Shown here piece by piece: positions 31,486-42,089 of a DNA stretch of 64,000 nucleotides (positions are counted from its first letter, which is position 1; the number at the start of each line of letters is the position of its first letter). Below the pieces are notes generated by a model, which saw only the letters and a list, made by a program, of their open reading frames with translations, made no database searches and had not been told where the DNA came from. This DNA is from Streptomyces sulfonofaciens (GTDB taxonomy: Bacteria > Actinomycetota > Actinomycetes > Streptomycetales > Streptomycetaceae): contig NZ_BNCD01000026.1 of the NCBI RefSeq assembly GCF_014656295.1, positions 1 to 64,000 on the forward strand, given 5' to 3'. A program made the position numbers and the translations under genes.

Positions 31486-32883
31486 GTGTTTTCTGCACTC
31501 TCTGAGTACAGGCGAGGTGTCGCCCGCCTCGCCGCCGCGACCTTGGTGTCCGGCCTGGTTGCGGCGGGCACCATAGCCGCCGCGGGCACCGCTGCCGCCG
31601 ATGAGGCGCCGCAGCAGCACGGTGGAGCCACCGCCACGATCGGTGGGCTCAAGACGTTCGGTCAGGCAGTCGTCCACGACCACGGCAGGGACCAGAAGGT
31701 CTCCGCCGGTCTCTTCGAGATGACGGTCGACGACGGCGGCACGCTGCAGACGTACTGCATCGACATCCACAATCCGACGCAGAAGGACGCCAAGTACCAG
31801 GAGACCCCCTGGAGCGGCACCTCGCTCAACGGCAACCCCGATGCAGGAAAGATCAGCTGGATTCTGCAGAACTCCTACCCGCAGGTGAACGACCTCGCCG
31901 CGCTGGCGAGGAAGGCGGGTGCCGGAAACCTGACCGAGCAGGACGCCGCGGCCGGCACCCAGGTCGCCATCTGGCGCTTCTCGGACCAGGCCGACGTGGA
32001 CGCCTCCAGCCCGGCCGCCGAGAAGCTCGCCGACTACCTGCAGAAGAACGCGCAGACCGTCGCCGAGCCGAAGGCATCCCTCACCCTGGAGCCGCCCGCG
32101 GTCTCCGGCCACGCCGGCGAGAAGCTCGGCCCGGTGACGGTCCGCACCAACGCCGGCCAGGTCACGGTCGCCCCGCCCGCGGACGCCGCGGTGAGCGGTG
32201 TGAAGATCGTCGACAGGAACGGCAAGCCGGTCACCGCCGCGGCCAACGGCAGCCAGCTCTTCTTCGACGTCCCGCAGGGCGCCGAGGACGGGACGGCCGC
32301 CCTGTCGGTGCAGGCGTCCACCACGGTTCCGGTAGGCCGCGCCTTCGCCTCCGAGACCCGTAGCCAGACGCAGATCCTCGCCGGCTCCAGCGAGTCCACC
32401 GTCTCCGCGACCGCCACGGCGAACTGGGCCAAGAAGGGCGCCATCCCCGCCCTCTCCGCCGAGAAGGACTGCGCCAAGAACGGCGTCGACATCACCGCGA
32501 GCAACCAGGGCGACCAGCCCTTCACGTTCGAGCTCATGGGCCTGAAGCACACCATCGAGGCCGGCAAGTCCCAGACGGTGACGGTCCCCCTGAAGGAGGA
32601 CCAGGCCTACGACTTCACGATCAAGGGCCCGAACGGCTTCGAGAAGCGCTTCAAGGGCGTCCTGGACTGCAAGACCCAGGGTGGCAGCGGCACGCAGCCC
32701 TCGTCGCAGCCGAGCCCGGCGTCGGCCGGCGGTACCTCCGGTGGCAGCACCGGGGGCGACCTCGCCGAGACCGGCAGCTCCAGCGCCACGCCGATGATCG
32801 CGGGCATAGCGATCGCCCTGGTCGTGGTCGGCGGTGGCGCGGTCTTCCTGGTCCGCAGGAAGAAGGCTCCCGCCCAGCACTGA
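31486..32883 (+). CDS. Thioester-domain cell-surface protein with sortase signal
   Basis: A 465-residue secreted protein. A signal peptide occupies about residues 1-40 (basic start, then LAAATLVSGLVAAGTIAAAGTAAADE). A TQXA-type thioester domain follows: Cys91 in TYCIDIHNP and Gln159 in GTQVAIWRFSD are the residues expected to form the internal Cys-Gln thioester, which can bond covalently to surface amines. C-terminal beta-rich domains lead to a Ser/Gly linker, then LAETG at 426-430, a hydrophobic helix and a RRKK tail, a sorting signal for class E sortase. The gene stands alone, with a terminator after it. The binding target is unknown. Confidence 0.9.
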   Translation: MFSALSEYRRGVARLAAATLVSGLVAAGTIAAAGTAAADEAPQQHGGATATIGGLKTFGQAVVHDHGRDQKVSAGLFEMTVDDGGTLQTYCIDIHNPTQKDAKYQETPWSGTSLNGNPDAGKISWILQNSYPQVNDLAALARKAGAGNLTEQDAAAGTQVAIWRFSDQADVDASSPAAEKLADYLQKNAQTVAEPKASLTLEPPAVSGHAGEKLGPVTVRTNAGQVTVAPPADAAVSGVKIVDRNGKPVTAAANGSQLFFDVPQGAEDGTAALSVQASTTVPVGRAFASETRSQTQILAGSSESTVSATATANWAKKGAIPALSAEKDCAKNGVDITASNQGDQPFTFELMGLKHTIEAGKSQTVTVPLKEDQAYDFTIKGPNGFEKRFKGVLDCKTQGGSGTQPSSQPSPASAGGTSGGSTGGDLAETGSSSATPMIAGIAIALVVVGGGAVFLVRRKKAPAQH

Positions 32884-33317
32884 CGCACGGCACGCCTGAA
32901 CACGGAGTGCCGCGCGGCACTCGGTGAGCAGCCGGCCCCGGCCCGCCCCGAGGCGAGCCGGGGCCGCTGTGTGTCGTGCGGCCCCGGGTGGCGCACGCCC
33001 TGGGGGCGCGCACCTCCATGGCGGCACCGCACGGGCGACGGCCCGGGCCGGGGCGAACACCGGGTAGTCGGCGTGACAGGCGGTGACGGCGCCATGGCGG
33101 GCAGGGGCGCGGCGGGCGTCGCCGCGCGGGACTCCGGCCACGTCGCGGCGGGCCGGCGCGCCAGGACCCGCACGCGGTGGCGCCCGCCAGCCGGTTTTCG
33201 CGAGGGGCCCGCAGTACGGCAAGATGGAGTACGTCTGCCGTCATGCGGCGGAGTCGATGGTGGCACTCGACAGCATCGATACTGACAATGCAGGTTCAAG
33301 CTGCCGGACGGTTTCTT
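32884..33317 (+). other. Intergenic region before ettA
   Basis: 434 nt without a gene. It begins with the terminator at 32933-32966. The 3' part should contain the ettA promoter and a leader; no clear motif recognised. Confidence 0.5.
32933..32966 (+). terminator. Terminator after the thioester-domain gene
   Basis: Ten-bp GC stem (32933-32942 with 32957-32966) and a 14-nt loop, about 50 nt past the stop codon. Confidence 0.6.
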
Positions 33318-34982
<1,665 letters not shown>

Positions 34983-34998
34983 GGGCGGGACGGAAGCT

Positions 34999-35478
34999 GT
35001 GGCTCGGCACCTCTACCGCTGTCCGCTGCGCTGGTCGGACATGGATGCCTTCGGGCACGTCAACAATGTCGTCTTCGTCCGCTACCTGGAGGAAGCGCGC
35101 ATCGACTTCATGTTCCGGCTGGCGCGGTCGGACGGCTCGCCGTCGTTCTCCGGCGGCTCCGTCGTGGCCCGCCACGAGATCGACTACGTTCGCCCGCTGG
35201 TCCACCGGCACGAGCCGGTGGTCATCGAGTCCTGGGTGACGCGGATCAACGCCGCGTCGACCACCATCGCGTACGAGATCAAGGACAGCGAGGACACCGA
35301 TTCCGTCACCGGCACGGTGTACGCGCGGGCCAAGACGATCGTGGTGCCCTACGACCTGGAGAGGCAGCGGCCGCGGCGGATCACCGACGAGGAGCGGTCC
35401 TTCCTGGAGGGCTACCTGGACGACGGCACGGCCCCGACCGGCGGGCCGGGCCGCGACCCGGAGGCACTCGTCGTATGA
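34999..35478 (+). CDS. Acyl-CoA thioesterase, 4HBT (hot-dog) family
   Basis: A 159-residue hot-dog fold protein. The active-site region RWSDMDAFGHVNNVVFVRYLEEARI holds the Asp characteristic of 4-hydroxybenzoyl-CoA thioesterase-like enzymes. GTG 34999 with GGACGGAAG upstream was chosen. It hydrolyses acyl-CoA thioesters in the cytoplasm; substrate unknown. Its stop overlaps the next start (ATGA). Confidence 0.88.
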   Translation: MARHLYRCPLRWSDMDAFGHVNNVVFVRYLEEARIDFMFRLARSDGSPSFSGGSVVARHEIDYVRPLVHRHEPVVIESWVTRINAASTTIAYEIKDSEDTDSVTGTVYARAKTIVVPYDLERQRPRRITDEERSFLEGYLDDGTAPTGGPGRDPEALVV

Positions 35479-36392
35479 CCGCCGTCCGGGGGAGTGTGCA
35501 GTTCACCGACGCCGGGGAGGCCGCGGACCTCGCCGCCTTCCTGATGCGGCTGCTGCACTACGACCGCGCAGCCGCCGTCCGCGTCCAGGTCTCCGGGACC
35601 ACGCTCGCCGTCTTCGGCCGGCCGCCGTCCTTCGAGGTCCTCGCCATCCGCACGGCCAGGCTCGCCAAGCCGTACGAGCACGGCCTGGACGAGGTCCTGG
35701 ACACCACCGTGTCCGCGGGCGACCTGCTGGAGGCCATCGACGAGCGGGCGGCGACGGCCGTCGTGCCCGAGGCGGTCACCGGGCCGCCCTGGGCCGGCGT
35801 CCTGCCGCCGCGCGGCGGCTGGCGGCCTGAGCCCGGTCTGCCCGCGCCGCGGGCGCTGACGGGGCTGGTGGCCGGGGTGGTCGCGGAGTTCCGGACCCGC
35901 AGCGAGGAGCTGGGGGAGGAGCGGCGGACACGCGCCGAGCTGGACCGGATCGGCCAGGACATCTGGTCCAGGCCGGTCGGTGACACGGACCTTCCGGTGC
36001 GCGCGGCCCACGCGGCCCACGCACTCGGGTTCCTGCGTGCACCGGCGCCCCGGCCTGAGGCGGCGGTACCGGGCAGGCGGACCAGGGCCGATAGTCCCGG
36101 CGGCCCCGATGACCGGGGCGGTACAGGGGGGCCCGGGAGCACCGGCAAGGGCGCCGGCCCCGGTGGGCGGGGCTCATCGGCACCCGGTACGCCCGCGGCG
36201 CCGGACACTCCCGCAGCGCCCGGCACGTCCGTGGCGCCCGGTGCATCCGGGGCCGCGGCAGCACCGGGTGCCCCCGTACCCGTCACCCTCCTTGCCGCCG
36301 GCGCATGGCTGCGGCTGCGCACGCCGTACGGTTCGATCGCGGTACGCCGTACCGGTGCCGGAACCGGCATGCTCAGTGTGACGCCTGCCTAG
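35475..36392 (+). CDS. Conserved hypothetical protein, thioesterase-coupled
   Basis: A 305-residue protein not recognised by function. Residues 1-175 are globular with alternating helices and strands; 180-270 is a Gly/Pro/Ala linker; the last 35 residues return to ordered sequence (ITPYGSIAV-like beta pattern). It is translationally coupled to the thioesterase by an ATGA overlap, suggesting a joint role. Its stop lies 10 nt from that of the convergent SDR gene. Confidence 0.65.
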   Translation: MTAVRGSVQFTDAGEAADLAAFLMRLLHYDRAAAVRVQVSGTTLAVFGRPPSFEVLAIRTARLAKPYEHGLDEVLDTTVSAGDLLEAIDERAATAVVPEAVTGPPWAGVLPPRGGWRPEPGLPAPRALTGLVAGVVAEFRTRSEELGEERRTRAELDRIGQDIWSRPVGDTDLPVRAAHAAHALGFLRAPAPRPEAAVPGRRTRADSPGGPDDRGGTGGPGSTGKGAGPGGRGSSAPGTPAAPDTPAAPGTSVAPGASGAAAAPGAPVPVTLLAAGAWLRLRTPYGSIAVRRTGAGTGMLSVTPA

Positions 36393-36402
36393 CCGGCGCC
36401 GC

Positions 36403-37182
36403 TCAGTAGTGGATCGCGCCCTTGGCGCCGCCGCCCGCGGACACCGCGTCGCCATTGAGCGCGACGCTGAGCGGGCTGGCGAGGAAGGCGACCACGGACG
36501 CCACCTCCTCCGGCTCCACCAGGCGCCCGATGGATACGGAGTCCGCGAACTGCCGCTCGACCTCCGCAGGGCTGCGCCCGCTCGCCGCCGCATGTTCCTC
36601 GACGGCCTGCAGCATGGACTCGGTGCGGGTGGCCCCGGGGTGCACCACCGTTACGTTGATCCCCTGCGGACCGAGTTCGTCGGCCAGGTTCTTCGTCATG
36701 GCGGCGATCGCGACGTTGCGGATCGATCCGGTCACCGAGCCCGTCTGGCGCGCTGCGAGTCCCGCGATGTTGATGACACGCCCCCACCGGCGTTCGATCA
36801 TCCCCGGGGTGAGGGCGCGAACGCAGCGCAGGTAGCCGCGGACCTTGACGTTGATCTGCTCCTCAAGGCGGTCATCCCCGGATGCCGACGTCATGATGGC
36901 GGCCGCGTTGTTGACCAGGATGTCCACCCCGCCGAGGCTGCTGATCGCGGCCTCGGCCATCGCCGCCACGGAGGCGTCGTCACCGGTGTCGGCGGCGATG
37001 CCCACCACCCGGGCACCGGTCTCGGCGCTCAGTCGGGCTGCCTGTTCCTCGACGCCGTGGGCGTTGCGCGCTATCAGGGCGACGGCCGCGCCCTCCGCCG
37101 CGAGCGCACGGCCCACCGCGAACCCGATGCCTCGGCTCCCTCCGGTGACCACCGCACGGCGTCCGGCCAACTGCAGATCCAT
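36403..37182 (-). CDS. Divergent SDR family oxidoreductase lacking the YxxxK motif
   Basis: A 259-residue Rossmann protein of the short-chain dehydrogenase family. The NAD(P)-binding TGGSRGIGFAVG (residues about 13-24) and VNNAAA are intact. Where Tyr-x-x-x-Lys should stand the sequence reads GSIRNVAIAAMTKNLADEL, so Tyr is Gly and Lys is Asn. I recall a subgroup of bacterial SDRs with this SIRN replacement; its chemistry is uncertain. A partly palindromic site (37194-37219) overlaps the region just upstream of the start and could be an operator. Substrate unknown. Confidence 0.85.
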   Translation of the reverse strand: MDLQLAGRRAVVTGGSRGIGFAVGRALAAEGAAVALIARNAHGVEEQAARLSAETGARVVGIAADTGDDASVAAMAEAAISSLGGVDILVNNAAAIMTSASGDDRLEEQINVKVRGYLRCVRALTPGMIERRWGRVINIAGLAARQTGSVTGSIRNVAIAAMTKNLADELGPQGINVTVVHPGATRTESMLQAVEEHAAASGRSPAEVERQFADSVSIGRLVEPEEVASVVAFLASPLSVALNGDAVSAGGGAKGAIHY

Positions 37183-37433
37183 GTTCTCCCCTTTTGCCTC
37201 ATCTGGGAGATCTCAGCAAACCACTCCTCCGTAGCGGCGGGAGCAGCGGGTCGCCTGTTCGGCGGCCGTCCCGCGCCGGCCGTCGTCCCCACGGCGGACC
37301 GCCGGAGGCGTGAAGGGCCGCTCGCCGGGCCGGCCGGCCCGCCGGGCACCCTCTGGGAGGGGCACCGCCCGGGAGGGGTGCGCCGGTGGGCCGGCCGGCC
37401 GTGGTCGCGCCGTGGTCGTGCTGCGGGCGGGGG

Positions 37434-38498
37434 TCAGGCGGAGGTGATCGACGGATAGTCCGTGTAGCCCTGTGCGTCGCCTCCGTAGAAGGTCTTGGGG
37501 TCGGCCGTGTTGTAGGGGCCCTCGGTCCTGATGCGGGCGATGAGGTCCGGATTGGCCAGGTACGGTCGTGCGAGGGCCACGGCGTCCGCGATGCCGCCCT
37601 CCAGGACCTCCGCCAGGGCCTCGTGCGGCGCGTGCTCGTCGTACAGCGGATTGAGGACGAGCGGCCCGGCCCAGGCGGCCCGCACCTTGAGCGTCAGGTC
37701 GCGCTCCCCGGTCTCCCGCATGTGGACGTAGGCGAGCGGCAGGTCCGACAGGGCGTTGAGAAGTGCGGTGTACAGCTCGGCGGGGTCGTTCTCGACGATG
37801 CCGAGGTCGGTGTTCCCGGGTGAGATGCGCAGCGCCACACGCTCGGGGCCGACAGCCGCGGCGACCGCCTTGACGACCTCGACGGGGAACCTGATGCGGT
37901 TCTCGACGCTGCCGCCCCACCGGTCGGTGCGCAGATTGACGTTGTCGGAGAGGAACTGCTGCAGGAGGTAGCCGTTGGCCGCGTGGAGCTCCACCCCGTC
38001 GAAGCCCGCTTCCAGGGCGTTGCGGGCCGCGGCGACGTGGTCGGCGACGGTCTGGAGGATCTCGTCCTCGGTGAGTTCACGAGGGACGACGTTGTCCTTG
38101 CGGCCCTCGGCGGTGTGGGTGCCTCCGGGTGCCCGTACGGCCGAGGGTGCGACGGGGGTGAAACCCGTCAGCAGCGGGTGGCCGATACGGCCGGCGTGCA
38201 TGATCTGGGCGAAGATCGTACTGCCCGCGGCGTGGACCGCGTTGGTTAAGGTCCGCCAGGCGGCGGTCTGTTCGGCGTTGTGCAGTCCCGGTGTGGCGAT
38301 GTAGCCCTGGCCTACGCGGCTCGGCTGGATGCCCTCGGTGATGACCAGCCCGGCGCCCGCCCGCTGCGTGTAGTACTCGGTCATCAGCTCGGTGGGCACC
38401 CCGTCCAGAGTGGCGCGGTTGCGCGTCATGGGGGCCATGAACACGCGGTTGGCTGCCGTGGTGGCTCCGATGGTGATGGGTTCGAATGCGTTCGTCAC
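37434..38498 (-). CDS. Old yellow enzyme-type alkene reductase
   Basis: A 354-residue FMN-dependent ene-reductase. The TIM-barrel markers FMAPMTRNRA, QIMHAGRIGHP, ELHAANGYLLQQFLS and ALARPYLANPDL are present. GTG 38498 gives the classical start T-N-A-F-E-P-I-T-I-G. It reduces activated alkenes with NAD(P)H; physiological substrate unknown. Codon 84 is TTA (38247-38249), so expression may depend on the bldA tRNA. It lies downstream of the MFS exporter on the same strand, with a 317-nt gap. Confidence 0.9.
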   Translation of the reverse strand: MTNAFEPITIGATTAANRVFMAPMTRNRATLDGVPTELMTEYYTQRAGAGLVITEGIQPSRVGQGYIATPGLHNAEQTAAWRTLTNAVHAAGSTIFAQIMHAGRIGHPLLTGFTPVAPSAVRAPGGTHTAEGRKDNVVPRELTEDEILQTVADHVAAARNALEAGFDGVELHAANGYLLQQFLSDNVNLRTDRWGGSVENRIRFPVEVVKAVAAAVGPERVALRISPGNTDLGIVENDPAELYTALLNALSDLPLAYVHMRETGERDLTLKVRAAWAGPLVLNPLYDEHAPHEALAEVLEGGIADAVALARPYLANPDLIARIRTEGPYNTADPKTFYGGDAQGYTDYPSITSA

Positions 38499-38815
38499 AG
38501 CTCTGTGTCCTCTCCCGGCTCGACGGCCTCCGGGTGCGTTCGGCTTCCCGGGGGCAGGGGTGCCCGTGTCGTCCCGCCGCAACGGCGGGCCTTGTCCCGA
38601 CGCATGAAGTTTAGCATTCAACTACTTCTTGCGTGAACCCCTGTCGCGGCAACGCGCCCGGCGCGCGGGAGAGTTGGGCCGAGCGCCCGGTGTGTCGCGC
38701 ACCTCATGAGCGGGCGGCCGATGGGGAGGCCGCCCCCGTGTATCCGCCCCCGCGTGGTGGTGCGCAACCTCCGCCCCGCCTGTGCCTGCACCGAGTGGGG
38801 ACCGTGCGGCAGGGG
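38499..38815 (-). promoter_or_regulatory. OYE promoter region
   Basis: 317 nt with no gene. The AT-rich segment aagtttagcattcaactact (38608-38627) contains a short interrupted palindrome (AGTT/AACT type). It is the only obvious candidate promoter or operator before the OYE gene. Confidence 0.4.
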
Positions 38816-40669
38816 TCAGGTGCGACCGGATTCGCCTCCGGTGCCGTCGGCGGTGGGTGCGGCGTTGGTGCTCGGGGCGCCCATCGCCGTGTCCGGGACG
38901 ACCAGTTCGCTCTCGGCGAGGCCCAACTGGCCGGAGACCGCGGCCAGTTCCTCGCCGAGCGGTTCGGGCGTCACCACATCGTGCTTGCCGCCGACCTTGC
39001 CGGTCAGCAGGGAGGCGACGGCCGCGATGACGCAGGCCGCGACCGCGAACCAGAAGGCGACGATCAGGCCGGAGTGGAAAGGCCCGGAGATCAGGTGGGG
39101 GAAGAACTCCTTGCTGGTGATGTCCGCCCCGCCGCCCGGCAGCTTCGCCAACTGGTCACCCAGCAACTGCTGGAACGGGTTGTAGCCGAGGAACGCCGCG
39201 AACAGCACGGCGATGGGCGGTAGCTGGGAGACGCCCTGGGCCACGTCCTGCGGCACACCCTGCTGGACGAGTCCGTCGTGCATGGCGGTCGGCAGAGTGT
39301 GCGAGAGGCCCGCGATCATGAGACTGAAGAAGACGCCGATGGACAGGACGGAGGCCGAGTTCTGGAAGGTCGCGCCCATACCGGCGCCCGCGCCCCGGGA
39401 CTCGGCGGGCAGCGCGTTCATGATCTCGGCGCGGTTCGGCGAGGCGAAGAGGCCGGAGCCCAGGCCGTTGACGAAGAGCAGCAGCGCGAAGACCCAGTAG
39501 TCGAAGTCGGTCGGCAACGCCATCAGCGCGACGAACCCGGCCGCGGTGAGCACCGCCCCGCCGACCGTGAACGCGCGCGCCCCGAGCCGGTCGGAGAGCC
39601 AGCCGGACAGGGGTGCCGAGAGCAGGAAGCCGATGGTCAGCGGGATCATGTAGATGCCCGCCCACAGCGGGGTCTTCTCGAAGCTGTAGCCGTGCAGGGG
39701 CAGCCAGATCCCCTGGAGCCACATGATCAGCATGAACTGGAGGCCACCGCGGCCGAGCGCCATCATCAGGCTGGCGATGTTGCCCGCGGTGAAGGCCCTC
39801 AGCCGGAACAGCGAGAGCCTGAAGAGCGGCTCCGCCACCTTGAGCTCGATCCAGACGAAGATCCCGAGGACCGCGGCGCCGCCGAGCAGGGCGAGCAGCA
39901 CCAGCGGGTTGGCCCAGCCCATCGTGCTGCCGCCGTAGGGCTGGATGCCGTACGTGATGCCGACCAGCACCGAGATCAGGCCCACCGCGAAGGTGACGTT
40001 GCCCCACCAGTCCATCTTCGCCTTGCGGCGCACGCCGGTGTCGTGGAGCTTGAGGTACGCCCATATGGTGCCGAAGACGCCGAACGGCACCGACACCAGG
40101 AAGATGAGCTTCCAGCTCACCGGGGCCAGTACGCCGCCGAGGATGAGGCCGATGAACGAGCCCGCGATGGCGGCGATGGAGTTGATGCCGAGCGCCGTGC
40201 CGCGCTGGTGGGCGGGGAAGGCGTCGGTGAGGATCGCCGTGGAGTTGGCGAACAGCAGCGCACCGCCGATGCCCTGGGCGATGCGCCAGCCGATCAGCCA
40301 GAGGGCGCCCGCGCTGCCGTCGAAGTACGTCAACGACAGGGCGATGGAACATACGGTGAAGGCCGCGAAGCCCATGTTGTACATGCGTACCCGGCCGAAC
40401 ATGTCGCCGAGTCTGCCGAACGTGACGACGAGCACGGCGGTGACCACCATGAAGCCCATCAGCATCCACAGCAGGTAGCTGGTGTTCGCCGGGTCCAACG
40501 GGTCGAGATCGATCCCCCGGAAGATGTCGGGCAGAGCGATCAGCACGATCGACTGGTTGATCATGACCATCAGCACACCGAGCGTGGTGTTCGACAGCGC
40601 GATCCACTTGTAGTGCTCGCCCGGCCCGTTGCCCGGGGGTGCCGCGGCGGTTATCCGGCTCATGCCCAC
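38816..40669 (-). CDS. MFS drug exporter, DHA2 (14-TM) family
   Basis: A 617-residue proton-coupled efflux protein with 14 predicted membrane helices. Motif A (GRLGDMFGRVRMYN) follows TM2, and motif C-like GSFIGLILGGVL lies in TM5. The cytoplasmic C-terminal tail of about 60 residues is acidic and disordered. Start at GTG 40669 (M-G-M-S-R) or ATG 40663. Substrate not predictable. No TetR/MarR gene is adjacent, unusual for a drug exporter. Confidence 0.9.
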   Translation of the reverse strand: MGMSRITAAAPPGNGPGEHYKWIALSNTTLGVLMVMINQSIVLIALPDIFRGIDLDPLDPANTSYLLWMLMGFMVVTAVLVVTFGRLGDMFGRVRMYNMGFAAFTVCSIALSLTYFDGSAGALWLIGWRIAQGIGGALLFANSTAILTDAFPAHQRGTALGINSIAAIAGSFIGLILGGVLAPVSWKLIFLVSVPFGVFGTIWAYLKLHDTGVRRKAKMDWWGNVTFAVGLISVLVGITYGIQPYGGSTMGWANPLVLLALLGGAAVLGIFVWIELKVAEPLFRLSLFRLRAFTAGNIASLMMALGRGGLQFMLIMWLQGIWLPLHGYSFEKTPLWAGIYMIPLTIGFLLSAPLSGWLSDRLGARAFTVGGAVLTAAGFVALMALPTDFDYWVFALLLFVNGLGSGLFASPNRAEIMNALPAESRGAGAGMGATFQNSASVLSIGVFFSLMIAGLSHTLPTAMHDGLVQQGVPQDVAQGVSQLPPIAVLFAAFLGYNPFQQLLGDQLAKLPGGGADITSKEFFPHLISGPFHSGLIVAFWFAVAACVIAAVASLLTGKVGGKHDVVTPEPLGEELAAVSGQLGLAESELVVPDTAMGAPSTNAAPTADGTGGESGRT

Positions 40670-41406
40670 AATGCCCCTGCTCCTTCCGTCCGCCTCCCAC
40701 CGCGGGCGGCGGGCACACGGATCAAGAACGTTGGTTGCTACAAGTAAATCTAACTCCTCTCACTGACGTCCACACGCTCTCCCTGGTAACCCCTCGCTCG
40801 CACGCGCGCGAGGGCGGGGGTGCGGCGGAGGCGGCGGAACGGTGGGGTGGGCCGCGCGGGAGGCCGGGGGTGCGGGGCGCCGGGGCCCTGTGCCGGGGGC
40901 GGCTGCCCCGCTCGTGGGCGGGCCCTGTGCGGCGGGCGGACCTGTGCGGCGGGTGGACCTGTGCGGCGGGTGGCTCTGCGCGGTGGGCGGTCCTGTGTGC
41001 GGTGGCGCCGGTCGCGGCAGGTGCGGGGTCCGGGGTCGGACGGCCGGGCCCGGACGGCCGGTGCGCTGTCTGCTGCGGCATGGGCGGCCGGTGCGTAGCG
41101 CGACGCGTGATGCGGTGTCGCTCACCGGGCGGCACGGTGCCGCCCACCGCGATGCGGTGCCGCCCGCCGTGCCGCACGAGGGGCCGGCGGGGCCGGGGCG
41201 CCGGTGGCCGGCAGGGCGTCGGCACGTGCGGCGGCGTGCGGCAGTCGGCGCACGGGAGGGGGCGCGTGCGGGAGGGGTGAGCGGCGCTCGGGAGGGGGCG
41301 GTCGGTGTGGTGAGCGGATCTGCGGATCGGTCGGCCGGCCGGGAGCACCCCCGGCCGGTTCGGGCCGCCGGCCCGGCTGCCCGACCGGGCCGGCCGGTGG
41401 GACGGC
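40670..41406. other. 737-nt gene-free region with 17-bp tandem repeats
   Basis: No supported gene on either strand. It carries the MFS promoter at its left end (AT-rich gttgctacaagtaaatctaac near 40735). From 40924 there are at least four copies of a 17-bp unit beginning cctgtgcggcggg (40924-40991), then further low-complexity GC-rich repeats. The period is not a multiple of three, against coding. Confidence 0.7.
40924..40991 (+). repeat. 17-bp tandem repeats
   Basis: Copies at 40924, 40941, 40958 and 40975 with increasing divergence; a partial fifth follows. Confidence 0.85.
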
Positions 41407-41820
41407 TCAGCCGGCGGTGTTCACCATGGAGGCGGCGGCGTACGTCAGGTAGTTCCAGAGCGTGTGCTCGTGCTCCTCGCTCAGGCCCAGCTCGTCGACG
41501 GCGGCCCGCATGTGCCTCAGCCAGGCGTCGTGCGCCGCGCGGTCGACCGCGAACGGGGCGTGGCGCATCCGCAGCCGAGGATGGCCGCGGCGCTCGCCGT
41601 ACGTCGTGGGGCCGCCCCAGTACTGCATCAGGAAGAGCGCGAGGCGTTCCTCGGCAGGGCCCAGGTCCTCCTCCGGGTACATCGGGCGCAGCAGCGGGTC
41701 CTCGGCGACGCCCTCGTAGAAGCGGTGCACCAGGCGCCGGAAGGTCTCCTCGCCGCCGACCTGCTCGTAGAAGGACTGCTCCTGAAGCGTGCCGTGCGGA
41801 ATCTCATTCACGCGCTCCAT
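41407..41820 (-). CDS. glbO: Group II truncated hemoglobin
   Basis: A 137-residue 2-on-2 globin. Proximal His is in RMRHAPFAV, the CD-region Tyr/Phe cluster in RPMYPEEDLGPAEERLALFLMQYWGGP, and the group II Trp G8 in LWNYL. It binds oxygen or NO at heme; in mycobacteria this group is linked to oxygen metabolism and redox protection. ATG 41820 was chosen; an alternative GTG is at 41811. It stands alone. Confidence 0.93.
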   Translation of the reverse strand: MERVNEIPHGTLQEQSFYEQVGGEETFRRLVHRFYEGVAEDPLLRPMYPEEDLGPAEERLALFLMQYWGGPTTYGERRGHPRLRMRHAPFAVDRAAHDAWLRHMRAAVDELGLSEEHEHTLWNYLTYAAASMVNTAG

Positions 41821-42089
41821 GGTCTCAGACCGACCGGCCCGTGATGCAGGCCCCGGGAAACCGTCCCGGCCCGCCCTTGCTGACCTTTGTCTTACTTGGA
41901 CCACTTTTGATCACATTGGGGGCCTGGTTCAGCCCCCGTGCCCGCGCACACCCCGCGCACGCCTCCCGCGCGCACCCCGCACCTGCCTCGCGACACACGC
42001 CCTGCGGCGCACGGCATTCCCCCGCGCGGCCCCAGGCGCCCCCGCGCGGCCGCTGGTCTGCCGCCGTGCGGCCGCAGCACAGTGGAGGC

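Noticed and set aside
40670..41406. Several overlapping frames in the repeat region
   Set aside because: The 17-bp period shifts frame with each repeat and the products are Arg/Gly-rich without conserved features.
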